NCBI GenBank assembly: GCA_019636245.1
Contig: JAHBXX010000026.1
Location: forward strand, 1 to 64,000
Length of the DNA stretch: 64,000 nt
Origin: Planctomycetota bacterium
Lineage (GTDB): Bacteria; Planctomycetota; UBA1135; UBA2386
Direction of reading: 5' to 3'
Part shown: positions 1-8,425 of the stretch, one piece after another
Layout: every line of letters starts with the position of its first letter
Position numbering within the stretch: position 1 is the first letter of the stretch
Notes under the pieces: generated by a model
Databases searched by the model: none
What the model saw: only the letters and a program-made list of their open reading frames with translations
Told to the model about the DNA's origin: nothing
Made by a program: the position numbers and the translations under genes

Positions 1-100
1 TGACGCCCTGTGGGGGGTCTGTGCCACGAGCAGTACAGGGGTCGCCGCGGAGCGCGGTGCCGGTCTCTCCTTCCCAGTCTCTGGTCTCTGGAGGATCCGG

Positions 101-517
101 ATGGACAGCAACTACCAACACTTCGTCGGCATCGATTGGGCCACCGTCGAGCACGAGGTCCACGCCATGAATGCCGAGGGCAAGCGCGTGAGCGCCTGTT
201 CCTTCAAGCACAGCGGCGACGGCCTCGCCGATCTCTGCACCTGGCTGCACAAGCTCGGGGACCCCGCGACCATCGCGGTGGCGATCGAGGTGCCGCATGG
301 CGCGGTGGTCGAGACATTGCTCGATCGCGGCTTCGTCGTTTTCTCGATCAACCCGAAGCAGCTCGATCGCTTCCGAGATCGATTCACGGTCGCCGGCGCC
401 AAGGACGACCGCCGTGACGCCATGGTGCTCGCCGACTCGTTGCGCACCGATGGCCACCTCTTCCGACGCCTCGCGGCACAGCCTGCCAGAATCATCGAGC
501 TGCGCGAATGGTCGCGC
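101..517 (+). mobile_element. IS110-family transposase, N-terminal remnant
   Basis: About 138 residues match the RuvC-like DEDD domain of IS110-family transposases. Visible are the first catalytic Asp in GIDWA (residue 12), a Glu in AIEVPHG and the paired Asp of KDDRRDA. Similarity stops near residue 138, where an open but meaningless frame continues to 955. The C-terminal Transposase_20 domain with its serine is absent, so this is a dead 5' fragment. The family assignment is firm. Whether the break came from deletion or another insertion cannot be seen. Confidence 0.85.
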
Positions 518-983
518 ATGTCGACGCGCCGTTCCGCGCCCTATCCCTGGAGCGGCCGGTCTGCTGGTGTGGCTGGACGAACGTTCCGCCAGGCTGGTGT
601 AGCCCCACAGCACCACCGCCTCGACCAGGGAAGGCCGCGTGGCGCGCCACCTTGGACGTCGCCGCGGGAGCTGGGCACTCCCCTGCCCCCGAAGGCATCG
701 ACCCCCGGCAGTCCGACGCGCTCGATCCGCCGTGGCCGCCACGGCCACCGCGCTGGCAGACGCTTCACCATGCCCTCGACGTCGGCGTCCGGCACCTCTG
801 GCGGAGTGCGGTCCGTTTCGACGTGGCCGGAACCGGTGCGACCAACGGGCGCAGGACAACCCAGGCTTGAGTTCGCCGCCGCAGTTTGTCACGCTCGGCC
901 GCCCCCGATGGCACCGGCCCGTGGCCCCACCCTCCGCATCCACGTCCCGATCTGATCCGGGGCAGTGTCCGATGGTCCGACAC
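518..983. other. Intergenic, no gene recognised
   Basis: This stretch follows the IS110 break. Several frames are open because of the base composition, but none gives a recognisable protein or a plausible start. It probably contains decayed sequence and the upstream region of the lipoprotein gene starting at 996. Confidence 0.5.
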
Positions 984-988
984 GGAGG
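984..988 (+). promoter_or_regulatory. Shine-Dalgarno deciding the GTG start at 996
   Basis: GGAGG lies 7 bases before the GTG at 996. The in-frame ATG at 972 has no such site. The site therefore favours the GTG, which also puts the lipobox Cys at a normal distance from the N-terminus. Confidence 0.7.
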
Positions 989-995
989 AAGAAGG

Positions 996-1949
996 GTGGA
1001 GAACAACACGACATCGGCCCTGTGCTGGCTGGGGGCGCTGAGCCTGCTGCTCGGTTCGGGGTGCGACCTCGGCGCGGACCCTGATCCGCGCCTGCATCGG
1101 CCCACGACCTACCCCCTGGTCGCCCGGTCGGCCGCCTGGGAGCCCGCGGCCCCCGAGGTGGCGGCGATCGACCCCGCCGCGCCGGCGCCGCAGGCCGAGA
1201 CCGTGTCGGCGGCCGCGACCGCCACGCGCCCCTGCACCGTGGCGCTCGGCTTCCACGCCCAGCACGTCGTCGACGCCGAGCTGCAGCGGGGTTTCGCCGC
1301 GCTGCCGAACGGCTCGGCGCCAACCTTCCTTACCCGCACCGACCGCGATGCGCTCGACCTGATGCTGCTCGGCCAGGCGGACTTCGCCGTGGTCGCCGGC
1401 CCGCTGTCGGCGCGCGAGCTCGAGGCCGGCCTGCAACAGACACGCATCGGCCTCGAACTGTTCGCCCTGGCCGTGGCCCCCGACTCGCCGGTGCGCTCGC
1501 TGACGCGCCAGCAGGTGCGCCAGATCTTCACCGGTCAGGTCGACGACTGGCGCCACTTCGGCTTCGCCGGCGGCAAGCTGCTCGCCGTGGCACCGTCGGA
1601 GCGGACCCAGGCCGAACGCTCGGCGCGCGTGCTGATCCCGGGCGACGGCTTCGCAGAGACGGTGGTGCGGGTGCCGAGCAATCGCCACGTCGCCGACCAG
1701 ATCCTGCAGCACCCGGGCGCGATCGGCATCGTCACCCTGGCCGGCGAGCCGGTCGCCGGCATGAAGCTCGTGGCCATCGACTGGTGCCCGCCGAACGAGG
1801 AAGCGTTCGCCTACGGCACCTATCCGTTCGGCGTGCCGGTGCACCTGGTGACGGCCGGGCCGGTGGCCGGCGAAGCCCGGCGCTTCCTGGGCTACCTGCG
1901 CAGCGACGCGGTGCGCGGCCAGCTGGCAGCGCGGCTGTCGCTGCCCTGA
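996..1949 (+). CDS. PstS-like periplasmic binding-protein lipoprotein
   Basis: This 317-residue protein has a short lipoprotein signal ending in LLLGSGC, so it should be a lipid-anchored envelope protein. The body after an Ala/Pro-rich linker looks like the PBP_like_2 fold of phosphate-binding proteins: a segment containing SLTRQQVRQIFTGQVDDW is the typical 'L..iF.G.i..W' signature, followed by an 'IGIVTLAG' strand. No phosphate transporter genes are adjacent, so the ligand is unknown and a phosphate role is only inferred. The GTG start is chosen for its strong ribosome site; an upstream in-frame ATG at 972 is the alternative. Confidence 0.72.
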   Translation: MENNTTSALCWLGALSLLLGSGCDLGADPDPRLHRPTTYPLVARSAAWEPAAPEVAAIDPAAPAPQAETVSAAATATRPCTVALGFHAQHVVDAELQRGFAALPNGSAPTFLTRTDRDALDLMLLGQADFAVVAGPLSARELEAGLQQTRIGLELFALAVAPDSPVRSLTRQQVRQIFTGQVDDWRHFGFAGGKLLAVAPSERTQAERSARVLIPGDGFAETVVRVPSNRHVADQILQHPGAIGIVTLAGEPVAGMKLVAIDWCPPNEEAFAYGTYPFGVPVHLVTAGPVAGEARRFLGYLRSDAVRGQLAARLSLP

Positions 1950-1950
1950 A

Positions 1951-1975
1951 CGGGCGCCCGGCGGGACGAGCCGCC
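1951..1975. terminator. Hairpin between convergent genes
   Basis: Directly after the stop codon lie a perfect palindrome CGGGCGCCCG (1951-1960) and an overlapping stem GGCGG/CCGCC (1960-1964 with 1971-1975). The site is between convergent genes, which suits a bidirectional terminator. There is no U-tract, so intrinsic termination is not certain. Confidence 0.4.
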
Positions 1976-1979
1976 AGGC

Positions 1980-2744
1980 TCAGAACTTCACGCCGCCGCC
2001 GAAGAAGAAGCCCTGGATCTCGACGTCGGCGTCGAAGTCGCGCGACGACGCCCGGCCGTAGCTGTCGAGCGCGACGTAGCGATAGCCGGCCAGCACGTCG
2101 AACTGCTCGGTCGCCTGCCAGCGCAGGTAGGCCTCGATGTCGAGATAGCGGCCCTTGCCGTCGCCCAGGTCGGCGGACATGACTCCCGCGTTGGCGCCGG
2201 CGACGAGCGGACCGAGGTAGCCCTCGACCTCGGCATAGGGCATCGGCACCAGAACGCTGGTCTCGACCGCCTCGCGACCGCCGGCCGAGCGCGCCGCGAC
2301 GTCGAGCGAGTAGTAGTTGAGCGCGGCGCCGACGGCGATGCGGTAGTGCTGCTCGCGCAGGAGCTGCCAAGCCCAGGTGGCACCGACGCCGAGGAACTCC
2401 AGCGACGTCGTCACCTGCGTGCCCGCCGGCAGGTCGCCGTAGGCCCCCGCCAGCGTGCCCGAACCGCTGGCGTCGATGCCGAAGCCGTGCAGCCGCATGC
2501 GGTGGCGCTCGTAGTCGCTCTCGATGCGCACGTAGGGCGAGACCTCGGTGTTGCCGAGCCCGAGGTTGGACTCGAGGTCGTTCTGCTCCAGCGGCGGCGG
2601 CGTCGGCGAGCTGTTCTGCAGGGCGATGTCGCCGCGGGCCTTGGCGAACATCGCCCCGACCTCGACGCGGTAGGTCTGGCCGACGCAGCCGGCGAGCAGG
2701 GCGAGGACGGCGGAGGCCAGCAGCGGGCGCAGGTTCTTCTTCAT
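1980..2744 (-). CDS. Outer-membrane beta-barrel-like lipoprotein (copy A)
   Basis: The protein has 254 residues and begins with MKKNLRPLL and a lipobox LLAGC. The rest is a run of alternating hydrophobic strands ending in GGGVKF, with the terminal Phe typical of outer-membrane barrels. It is a tandem paralogue of the gene at 2787-3581: both share a 'LGLG/FGLGDP..SPY.R' region, a 'GS.GGLPA.T.V.T.LEF' region and the same C-terminus. The start at 2744 is preferred because the signal peptide begins there; the open frame extends 9 codons further. Function is unknown; porin-like or structural roles are possible. Confidence 0.72.
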   Translation of the reverse strand: MKKNLRPLLASAVLALLAGCVGQTYRVEVGAMFAKARGDIALQNSSPTPPPLEQNDLESNLGLGNTEVSPYVRIESDYERHRMRLHGFGIDASGSGTLAGAYGDLPAGTQVTTSLEFLGVGATWAWQLLREQHYRIAVGAALNYYSLDVAARSAGGREAVETSVLVPMPYAEVEGYLGPLVAGANAGVMSADLGDGKGRYLDIEAYLRWQATEQFDVLAGYRYVALDSYGRASSRDFDADVEIQGFFFGGGVKF

Positions 2745-2786
2745 GGTTCGGCGCAGGCGAGTGGGCGCCATTTGGCCCGAACGGGT

Positions 2787-3581
2787 TCAGAAGCGCAAGC
2801 CGCCGCCGACCACCCAGCCCCGGACCTGCAGGTCGACCGCGAACGAGTCCGTGCCCGTATCCCCGTTCGCATCGATGTCCAGCAGGCGATAGCCCGCGAA
2901 CACCTCGACCGACGGCGAGAGCGCCCCACGCAGCAGCAGTTCGACGTCGAGGAAGCGCCCCTCCGAGCTGTCGATGCGCGGCGTGTCGAGGTAGCCGACC
3001 TCGAGCACGGCGTCGACGGGGCCGAGCGCGGCCTGCGCGCGCAGGAACAGCATCGGCACGCCGAGGATCTCGTCGATCACCTCGGCGTTGCCCAGCGTCA
3101 GTTCCTGGGCACGGAACTCGAGGTCGAGCACGTCGATCGCCAGGCCCGGCGCGAGCGTCACGAAGCCGAGGTCGAACGCGTAGGTCGCGCTCAGCTTGGC
3201 GCAGGCGAACTCGAGGTCGGTGGCCACCGGCGTGGACGCCGGCAGCCCGCCGAAGCTGCCCTCGAGCTGGCCCTGGCCGGACTCGCGCAGCGTGAACACC
3301 GAGGCCGCGAACGCGAAGCGGTCGACCTGCATCTGCGCCCGCAGGTAGGGGGAGCCCTGCGGGTCGCCGAGGCCGAAGGCCGAGCCGATGTCCTGGGCCG
3401 CGGCGCTGGCGGTGCCGCCGGTGCCTTCCGCCAGCGCGATGCGGCCGGCGACCTCGACCTGCATGTAGCCGGCCTGCGCCGTGAACCCGGTGCACGCGCT
3501 GGCCGCCGCCAGCAGCGCTGCGGGCAGGGTGACGAGGGCCGGACGGCGCGTACGGAGTGCCTGTGCGGCCACGCGCCGCAT
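2787..3581 (-). CDS. Outer-membrane beta-barrel-like protein (copy B)
   Basis: This 264-residue protein is a paralogue of its downstream neighbour (1980-2744), with the same strand pattern and a GGGLRF end. The N-terminus MRRVAAQALRTRR leads into a hydrophobic signal segment ending at SACTGFTA, probably a lipobox. A 42-base gap separates the two copies, which are likely cotranscribed. The open frame continues far upstream, but upstream codons overlap the divergent gene at 3709 and look non-coding, so the ATG at 3581 is taken. Exact function is unknown. Confidence 0.7.
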   Translation of the reverse strand: MRRVAAQALRTRRPALVTLPAALLAAASACTGFTAQAGYMQVEVAGRIALAEGTGGTASAAAQDIGSAFGLGDPQGSPYLRAQMQVDRFAFAASVFTLRESGQGQLEGSFGGLPASTPVATDLEFACAKLSATYAFDLGFVTLAPGLAIDVLDLEFRAQELTLGNAEVIDEILGVPMLFLRAQAALGPVDAVLEVGYLDTPRIDSSEGRFLDVELLLRGALSPSVEVFAGYRLLDIDANGDTGTDSFAVDLQVRGWVVGGGLRF

Positions 3582-3708
3582 TGTGCCGACCGCCGGCGAA
3601 GGGGCAACCGTCGACGGCAAGGACGCCCGGCATCGCCTGTGCGCCGTTGCATCGGCGAGTCCGCCGCTCGACACTCCCGCGGTTCCGCCACGCCGCCCGA
3701 GAGGACCC

Positions 3709-4512
3709 ATGCGCCCGCGCCACCTCGCCTCCCTCTGTGCCCTCGCCGTGCTCGCCAGCGGCTGCATCCTGCCCGAAGACGCCCGACCGAACGTCGAGCT
3801 CGGCGCGACGCTGGCGTCGAAGTTCGTGCACCGCGGCCAGACGATGGTCGACAAGCCGGTGCTGCAGCCATCGCTCGAGGTGACGGCGCCGACCGTCGAC
3901 GGCGGCGGCGTCCGGGTCGCCGCCGAGGCGAACATGGACCTGCGCAACGACACCGGCTCGGCGTGGTTCCCCGACGGCCACGCCGGCCGCTTCTCGCAGA
4001 TCGAGTTCATCGGCTCCTACCAGCGGCGGTTCGGCGAGTTGGCCGTCGAGGCTGGCCTGCACAACTACAACCTTCCGAACGGTCTCGAGTTCCCGCTCGG
4101 CGAGCGCGGCGCCACCAGCGAGGTGTTCGTACGCGTCAGCGCCGACGTGCTGGAGACGCAGCCGTACTTCTCCTGGCACTACGACTTCGACGAGGTGCGC
4201 GGCGCCTACTACCGGGGCGGCATCAGCGAGGAGTTCGACCTCGGCAAGGGGTTCTTCCTGCTGCTCGACGGCTCGCTCGGCTACGCCTCGTCGGCGCAGT
4301 CGGCGTGGATGTACGGCATCGACGTCAGCGGCTTCGCGGATCTGCGCGGTTCGGCCGAGGTGAGCTACCAGTACGACCGCCGCACGGTGCTGTCGTGCGG
4401 CGTGCACGGCTCGACGATGGTCGACTCGGAGCTGCGGCGCTGGTTCGTCAACGACCTGCAGTTCGACGCCGATCCGATCTGGTTCACCCTCGCGGTCGTC
4501 TGGCAGCTGTGA
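3709..4512 (+). CDS. TorF-like putative porin lipoprotein
   Basis: This 267-residue protein starts at an ATG with GAGGA 4 bases upstream. It has a lipobox LASGC and then a barrel-like pattern beginning 'GATLASKFVHRGQTM..KP.LQPSLEV', resembling the 'S.Y..RG......PA.Q' opening of the TorF/gcw_chp putative porin family. Trp/Tyr-rich strands alternate to the end, WFTLAVVWQL. It is divergent from the paralogous barrel pair, with about 127 bases between starts that must hold both promoters. The family match is by eye; substrate unknown. Confidence 0.65.
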   Translation: MRPRHLASLCALAVLASGCILPEDARPNVELGATLASKFVHRGQTMVDKPVLQPSLEVTAPTVDGGGVRVAAEANMDLRNDTGSAWFPDGHAGRFSQIEFIGSYQRRFGELAVEAGLHNYNLPNGLEFPLGERGATSEVFVRVSADVLETQPYFSWHYDFDEVRGAYYRGGISEEFDLGKGFFLLLDGSLGYASSAQSAWMYGIDVSGFADLRGSAEVSYQYDRRTVLSCGVHGSTMVDSELRRWFVNDLQFDADPIWFTLAVVWQL

Positions 4513-4535
4513 GCCGGCTCGCGCGCGGGGCCCGT

Positions 4536-4551
4536 CGGCCGCCGGCGGCCG
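4536..4551. terminator. 16-bp perfect palindrome between convergent genes
   Basis: The bases form a perfect inverted repeat centred on GCCGGC, between the stop codons of the barrel gene (4512) and the kinase gene (4555). Position suits a bidirectional terminator or transcription barrier. There is no U-tract. Confidence 0.4.
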
Positions 4552-4554
4552 GAC

Positions 4555-6663
4555 TCACCACAGGGTGAAGTCGCGGAACTCGCCGGCGCCCCGATCGACC
4601 CAGAGCGTGAGGTTCGGCTCGGCGCCACCCTGGATCGGCGCCACGAACTGCTCGAACGACTGGCCCTGGCCCCAGCGCAGCATCAGCTCGTCGCGGCGCC
4701 GCGTGATCGTGAACTCGGCGTAGGGGTGGTCCAGGGCCTCGTCGGACTCGCGCCACTCGACCCGGCGGCGGCCGCCCGAGGCCTGGGCCTGCCAGACGCC
4801 GCGCACGCGCCGCTCCGGCTGCAGCTCGATCGACCACTGCTCGCCGAGGTCGCCGGCGCGGCGGCACACCAGCGACCAGCCGTCGTCGCCGCACTCGATC
4901 CGCACCCCCGTGGTGGCATAGCGCGACGGATCCTCGTCGGCCGGCCGCGCACCGAGGCGCCCGGTCAGCCGCCAGAACGATTCGTCGCCCATCGCCGTCG
5001 TCGCCGTGAGCTGCTGCAGGCCGGCGCGGCACGAGACGACGGGCTGGTCGGTGATCGGCGTCCAGCGCAGGCCAGGGTCGGGCGGCGTGAACGTCCAACG
5101 CGGGTCGCTCTTCATGCCGACCAGGAACGGTCGCGACGGGAAGCCCGCCTCGGCGAGCCGGAGCTGCAGGGTCGCGCCCACCGCGGCGTTGCGGCCGTCG
5201 TCGACCGCGACCCGGACCTCGAACGTCTCGCCGGGCAGACCGTCGACGATGCGCACCTTCGTCGTCTGCGCCTGGGCCGCGGAGAACACCACTTCCTCGG
5301 CGCCCGACCAGCGGTAGGTCAGCGCATCGCCATCCGCGTCCTCGGCCTGCGCGGTCAGCGTCGCCCACTGCCGCAGCGGGATCGTGTCCGGGCCGAGGAT
5401 GCCGCCGAGCCGAGGCGCGCGGTTGCCCGCCACCGACGATCCGTCGTTGCCACCTCCACCGCCGCCGCGCGTCGCCACGAACACGACGATCGCCACCAGC
5501 GCCGCCGCGGCACCGCCGATCGCCAGCCACGATCGGCGCCGGCCGGCGGCCGGAGGCGCCGTCGCGGCCGCCGACCCCTCGCGGAAGGCCGGCGCCGCGC
5601 TGCCGCCGCCGTTGCCGAGCCCCTGCTGCAGGAAGTCGATCTCCGCCGTGCGCAACAGCCCCGGCCCGGTCTTCGGCGCCGCCGACGCCGGCACGGTCGC
5701 GCCCAGTTCGGCCACCGTCTCCTGCAGCGGATGCGCGGCGGCGGGCAAGGCCGCCAGCAGGGCATCGAGCTGGTCCTCCAGGTCCTTGTAGCTGCGCGGC
5801 CGGTCCTGGCGGTTCGCCGCCAGCATGCTGCTGACCAGGGCGCCGACGGCGGCCGGCACCGGCGCCGCCTCGACACACGGGTTCGGTCCGAACGGCTGGC
5901 GCTTGCGCGCGACGATCTCGGTCAGCTTGCCGCTGCGGAACGGCGCCGCACCGACCAGCATCTCGTAGAGCGCGCAGCCGAGGCCGTAGATGTCGGTCAG
6001 GAAGTCGACCGAGTCGGGATCGTCGAACTGCTCCGGCGACATCGTCGCCGGCGTTCCCATCACCGAGCCAGGCGAGGTCAGGCCGAGGCCCGCCGCCTCC
6101 GACGAGGTCGTGCGCGCGAGGCCCAGGTCGACGAGCTTCGGCACGTACGGGAAGGCGATGTCGACCGCGGTCGACGTGATCGACTCGAGCAGGATGTTCT
6201 CCGGCTTGACGTCGCGGTGGATCACGCCCATCTGCAATGCGTGGTGCAGCGCCTGCGCGACCGCCTTCGCCAGCCGGAGCGCCGAGGAGCACGGCAGCGG
6301 GCCCTCCTTGGCGATGTGGGCCTTCAGCGTCGGCCCGTCGACGAACTCCATCACCAGGTAGGACTGGCCGTCCTCGGTGGTGCCGGCCAGGTGGCAGGCG
6401 ACGATGTTCGGGTGCTTGATGCCAGCGAGGATCTTCGCCTCGCGCCGGAACCGCTGCGCGAACTTCTCGCCGGCGAGGTCGAGGGACAGCAGCTTCACCG
6501 CGACGCGCCGGTCGAGGAAGTCCTGCCGCCCGCTGTAGACGACGCCCATGCCGCCGCGGGCGATCTCGCGATCGAGCGTGATGCCCGGAATGCGCGGCAG
6601 GTTGGCGTCCTGCGGCGCCTCGCGCTCCGACGGCGAACCTGGCTCCGACGGGGTCCGGCTCAC
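4555..6663 (-). CDS. Transmembrane Ser/Thr protein kinase with extracellular sensor region
   Basis: The protein has 702 residues. A Hanks-type kinase domain (about 30-300) shows the glycine loop ARGGMGVV, the VAVK lysine, HRDVKPEN with catalytic Asp 151, and MSPEQ. The metal-binding motif is DLG instead of DFG. One transmembrane helix lies at about 377-396. The C-terminal half is outside the membrane: a cadherin/Ig-like stretch (EDADGDALTYRW) and a concanavalin-like region. The GTG start overlaps the TGA of the upstream redoxin lipoprotein gene by four bases (GTGA), implying translational coupling. The inferred role is sensing an envelope signal tied to that lipoprotein; substrates unknown. 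Confidence 0.9.
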   Translation of the reverse strand: MSRTPSEPGSPSEREAPQDANLPRIPGITLDREIARGGMGVVYSGRQDFLDRRVAVKLLSLDLAGEKFAQRFRREAKILAGIKHPNIVACHLAGTTEDGQSYLVMEFVDGPTLKAHIAKEGPLPCSSALRLAKAVAQALHHALQMGVIHRDVKPENILLESITSTAVDIAFPYVPKLVDLGLARTTSSEAAGLGLTSPGSVMGTPATMSPEQFDDPDSVDFLTDIYGLGCALYEMLVGAAPFRSGKLTEIVARKRQPFGPNPCVEAAPVPAAVGALVSSMLAANRQDRPRSYKDLEDQLDALLAALPAAAHPLQETVAELGATVPASAAPKTGPGLLRTAEIDFLQQGLGNGGGSAAPAFREGSAAATAPPAAGRRRSWLAIGGAAAALVAIVVFVATRGGGGGGNDGSSVAGNRAPRLGGILGPDTIPLRQWATLTAQAEDADGDALTYRWSGAEEVVFSAAQAQTTKVRIVDGLPGETFEVRVAVDDGRNAAVGATLQLRLAEAGFPSRPFLVGMKSDPRWTFTPPDPGLRWTPITDQPVVSCRAGLQQLTATTAMGDESFWRLTGRLGARPADEDPSRYATTGVRIECGDDGWSLVCRRAGDLGEQWSIELQPERRVRGVWQAQASGGRRRVEWRESDEALDHPYAEFTITRRRDELMLRWGQGQSFEQFVAPIQGGAEPNLTLWVDRGAGEFRDFTLW

Positions 6664-8252
6664 TTCGCGAGCCCCTTGACGACGCGCATCAGTTCCTTCG
6701 CCGCGGGCCGATCGGCTCGATGCTCGCCGACGTAGGCGTAGCGCACGATGCCGTCCTCGTCGACGATCACCGTGGTCGGATGGGCGAGGTCGCCGGCGAT
6801 GCCCAGCTGCTGCACCACCGCGAGGTCGGGGTCGTAGAAGACCCGGTAGGGCGGCGCGCCCTTCTCGAACGTCATCCGGTAGGCGCGCTCGAACGACTCC
6901 TCGTTCTCCTTGGCCCCCGGATAGAGCACCAGCACCTCGAGGCCCAGCGCCTCGAGTTCGCTCTGGCAGCGGGCCAGCGCCTCGGTCTGGGCGATGCAGT
7001 AGACGCACACCTCGCCGACGAAGCCGCGCAGGATCACCAACAGCACCGGCTTCTTGCCGCGGAACTGGCGCAGGTCGACCGTGGTGCCGTCGACGGCGGT
7101 CAGCACGTCGACCGGCAGCGGCTTGCCCTCGAGGTCGCTGCGGCGCCGCACGCCCGTGGTCTGCACGCCCGGCGCCGGCGCGTACTTGCGCAGCGACGGC
7201 CGCTGCGGGCTCGCGCCCTCGATGTAGTTCTGCACGTAGGTCTCGCGCTCCTGCTCCTGCAGCACGGTCAGCCGCGGCTGCATCGGCGCGGGGATGCGTT
7301 CGGGCTGCTGCGCGAGCTCGGCGACGACGGCCTTGGCGGCCGGGGATGGGGCGCCAGCCGGCGTCTCCGCCGCCAGCGCTGCCGTGTCGACCGGCTGCGC
7401 GATCTCGGCCGCCAGCTGGGCGACCGCGGGCGCGTCGCCGGCCGCGTCCGCCGCCGGTTGCCCGGCGCCGAACACGCCGTGCGCGACGATGCTGCCGCGC
7501 TCGTCGCGGGCCTCGAACACGCCGCCCGGCTCGGCGCCGCGCAGCGTGCAGCAGAACCGCAGGGCGCCGTTCTCGTGCCACAGGGTCCAGCGGCCGACGG
7601 CGGCGCCGTCCTGCAGCACGCCGGCCCGGCGCAGGGCGCCGCCCGGCCATTGCTCGCGCACGATGCGCACGCCCGGCCGCACGCCGAAGTCCTGCGCGCT
7701 CTCGTTGCCGGCCTCGTCCCAGATGCGCCAGACACCGATGCGCTGGCCGCGGTGGCAGAGGCCCGCCGCCTTCGGCTTGCCGCCCGGATGGAAGTACTGC
7801 CAGGGACCGGACAGCTTGCCGGCGTCGTACTGGCCGGACCGCTCGAGCGCGCCGTCCTGGCCGAAGAACTCCCACGGCCCGTCCTCGAAGTCGCCGACGT
7901 AGCTGCCGCGCGCGCGCGTCGCGCCATCGGCATGGAAGAACGTCCATTCGCCGGTGCGTTTGCCCCTGTCGTCGAAGGCGCCCGTCCACTCGATGCCGCC
8001 GTTCTCGAACCAGTAGGTCCACGGGCCGGTCTGGTGGTCGTCGGCGTAGCGGCCGTGCGCGCGGCGCTGGCCGGATTCGTAGTAGTAGGTCCAGTCGCCG
8101 GTCTGCAGGCCGCCCTCGAGCCGACCCTCGCGCTTGGTCAGGCCGTTGGCCCAGCGCTCGACGTGGGGCACGACCTGCCGGGCGAGGAACTTGCAGGACG
8201 GGCACAGGCCGGTGATGGCCAGCAGGGCCGCGGTGCGGAGGGTGGTCTTCAT
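6660..8252 (-). CDS. Exported MORN/YwqK-like repeat protein with C-terminal redoxin domain
   Basis: This 530-residue protein has an N-terminal signal MKTTLRTAALLAITGLC, probably lipid-anchored. Residues about 40-260 are repeats of the 'G.W.yy...G' type (TGDWTYYY, TGPWTYWF, TGEWTFFH, DGPWEFFG, SGPWQYFH), like MORN/YwqK toxin-antitoxin repeats. An Ala/Pro linker leads to an AhpC/TSA-redoxin domain (about 375-530) with a CVYC motif at Cys416 and Cys419 and a late cis-Pro region HPTTVIVDEDG. Thiol-disulfide or peroxide chemistry outside the cytoplasm is likely. It is upstream of, and overlaps by four bases, the kinase gene. The ATG at 8252 is chosen over upstream in-frame codons because the signal peptide starts there. 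Confidence 0.82.
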   Translation of the reverse strand: MKTTLRTAALLAITGLCPSCKFLARQVVPHVERWANGLTKREGRLEGGLQTGDWTYYYESGQRRAHGRYADDHQTGPWTYWFENGGIEWTGAFDDRGKRTGEWTFFHADGATRARGSYVGDFEDGPWEFFGQDGALERSGQYDAGKLSGPWQYFHPGGKPKAAGLCHRGQRIGVWRIWDEAGNESAQDFGVRPGVRIVREQWPGGALRRAGVLQDGAAVGRWTLWHENGALRFCCTLRGAEPGGVFEARDERGSIVAHGVFGAGQPAADAAGDAPAVAQLAAEIAQPVDTAALAAETPAGAPSPAAKAVVAELAQQPERIPAPMQPRLTVLQEQERETYVQNYIEGASPQRPSLRKYAPAPGVQTTGVRRRSDLEGKPLPVDVLTAVDGTTVDLRQFRGKKPVLLVILRGFVGEVCVYCIAQTEALARCQSELEALGLEVLVLYPGAKENEESFERAYRMTFEKGAPPYRVFYDPDLAVVQQLGIAGDLAHPTTVIVDEDGIVRYAYVGEHRADRPAAKELMRVVKGLAK

Positions 8253-8425
8253 GCTGCGGCGACCAGCGAGGGCGCGGGCCGATCGTGCAGTATCCCCTTG
8301 CCGGCCGCACGGCGCCACCTCGGGCATGGCGAGGGGTGCAGCTTGCCGCGCCGCGGCCAGGTTTCTCCGGCGGCACGCTGGCCGGCGGCGGCTGGTCGCT
8401 AGGCTCTCGGGCCGGAGACTGCGCC

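Noticed and set aside
518-955. Continuation of the IS110 frame to 955
   Set aside because: Similarity ends near codon 138; the rest is low-complexity translation with no transposase C-terminus.
1732-4407. An 891-codon open frame on the minus strand across three genes
   Set aside because: Arg/Ala/Pro-rich, without domain or signal. It is a composition artefact antisense or out of frame to well-supported barrel genes.
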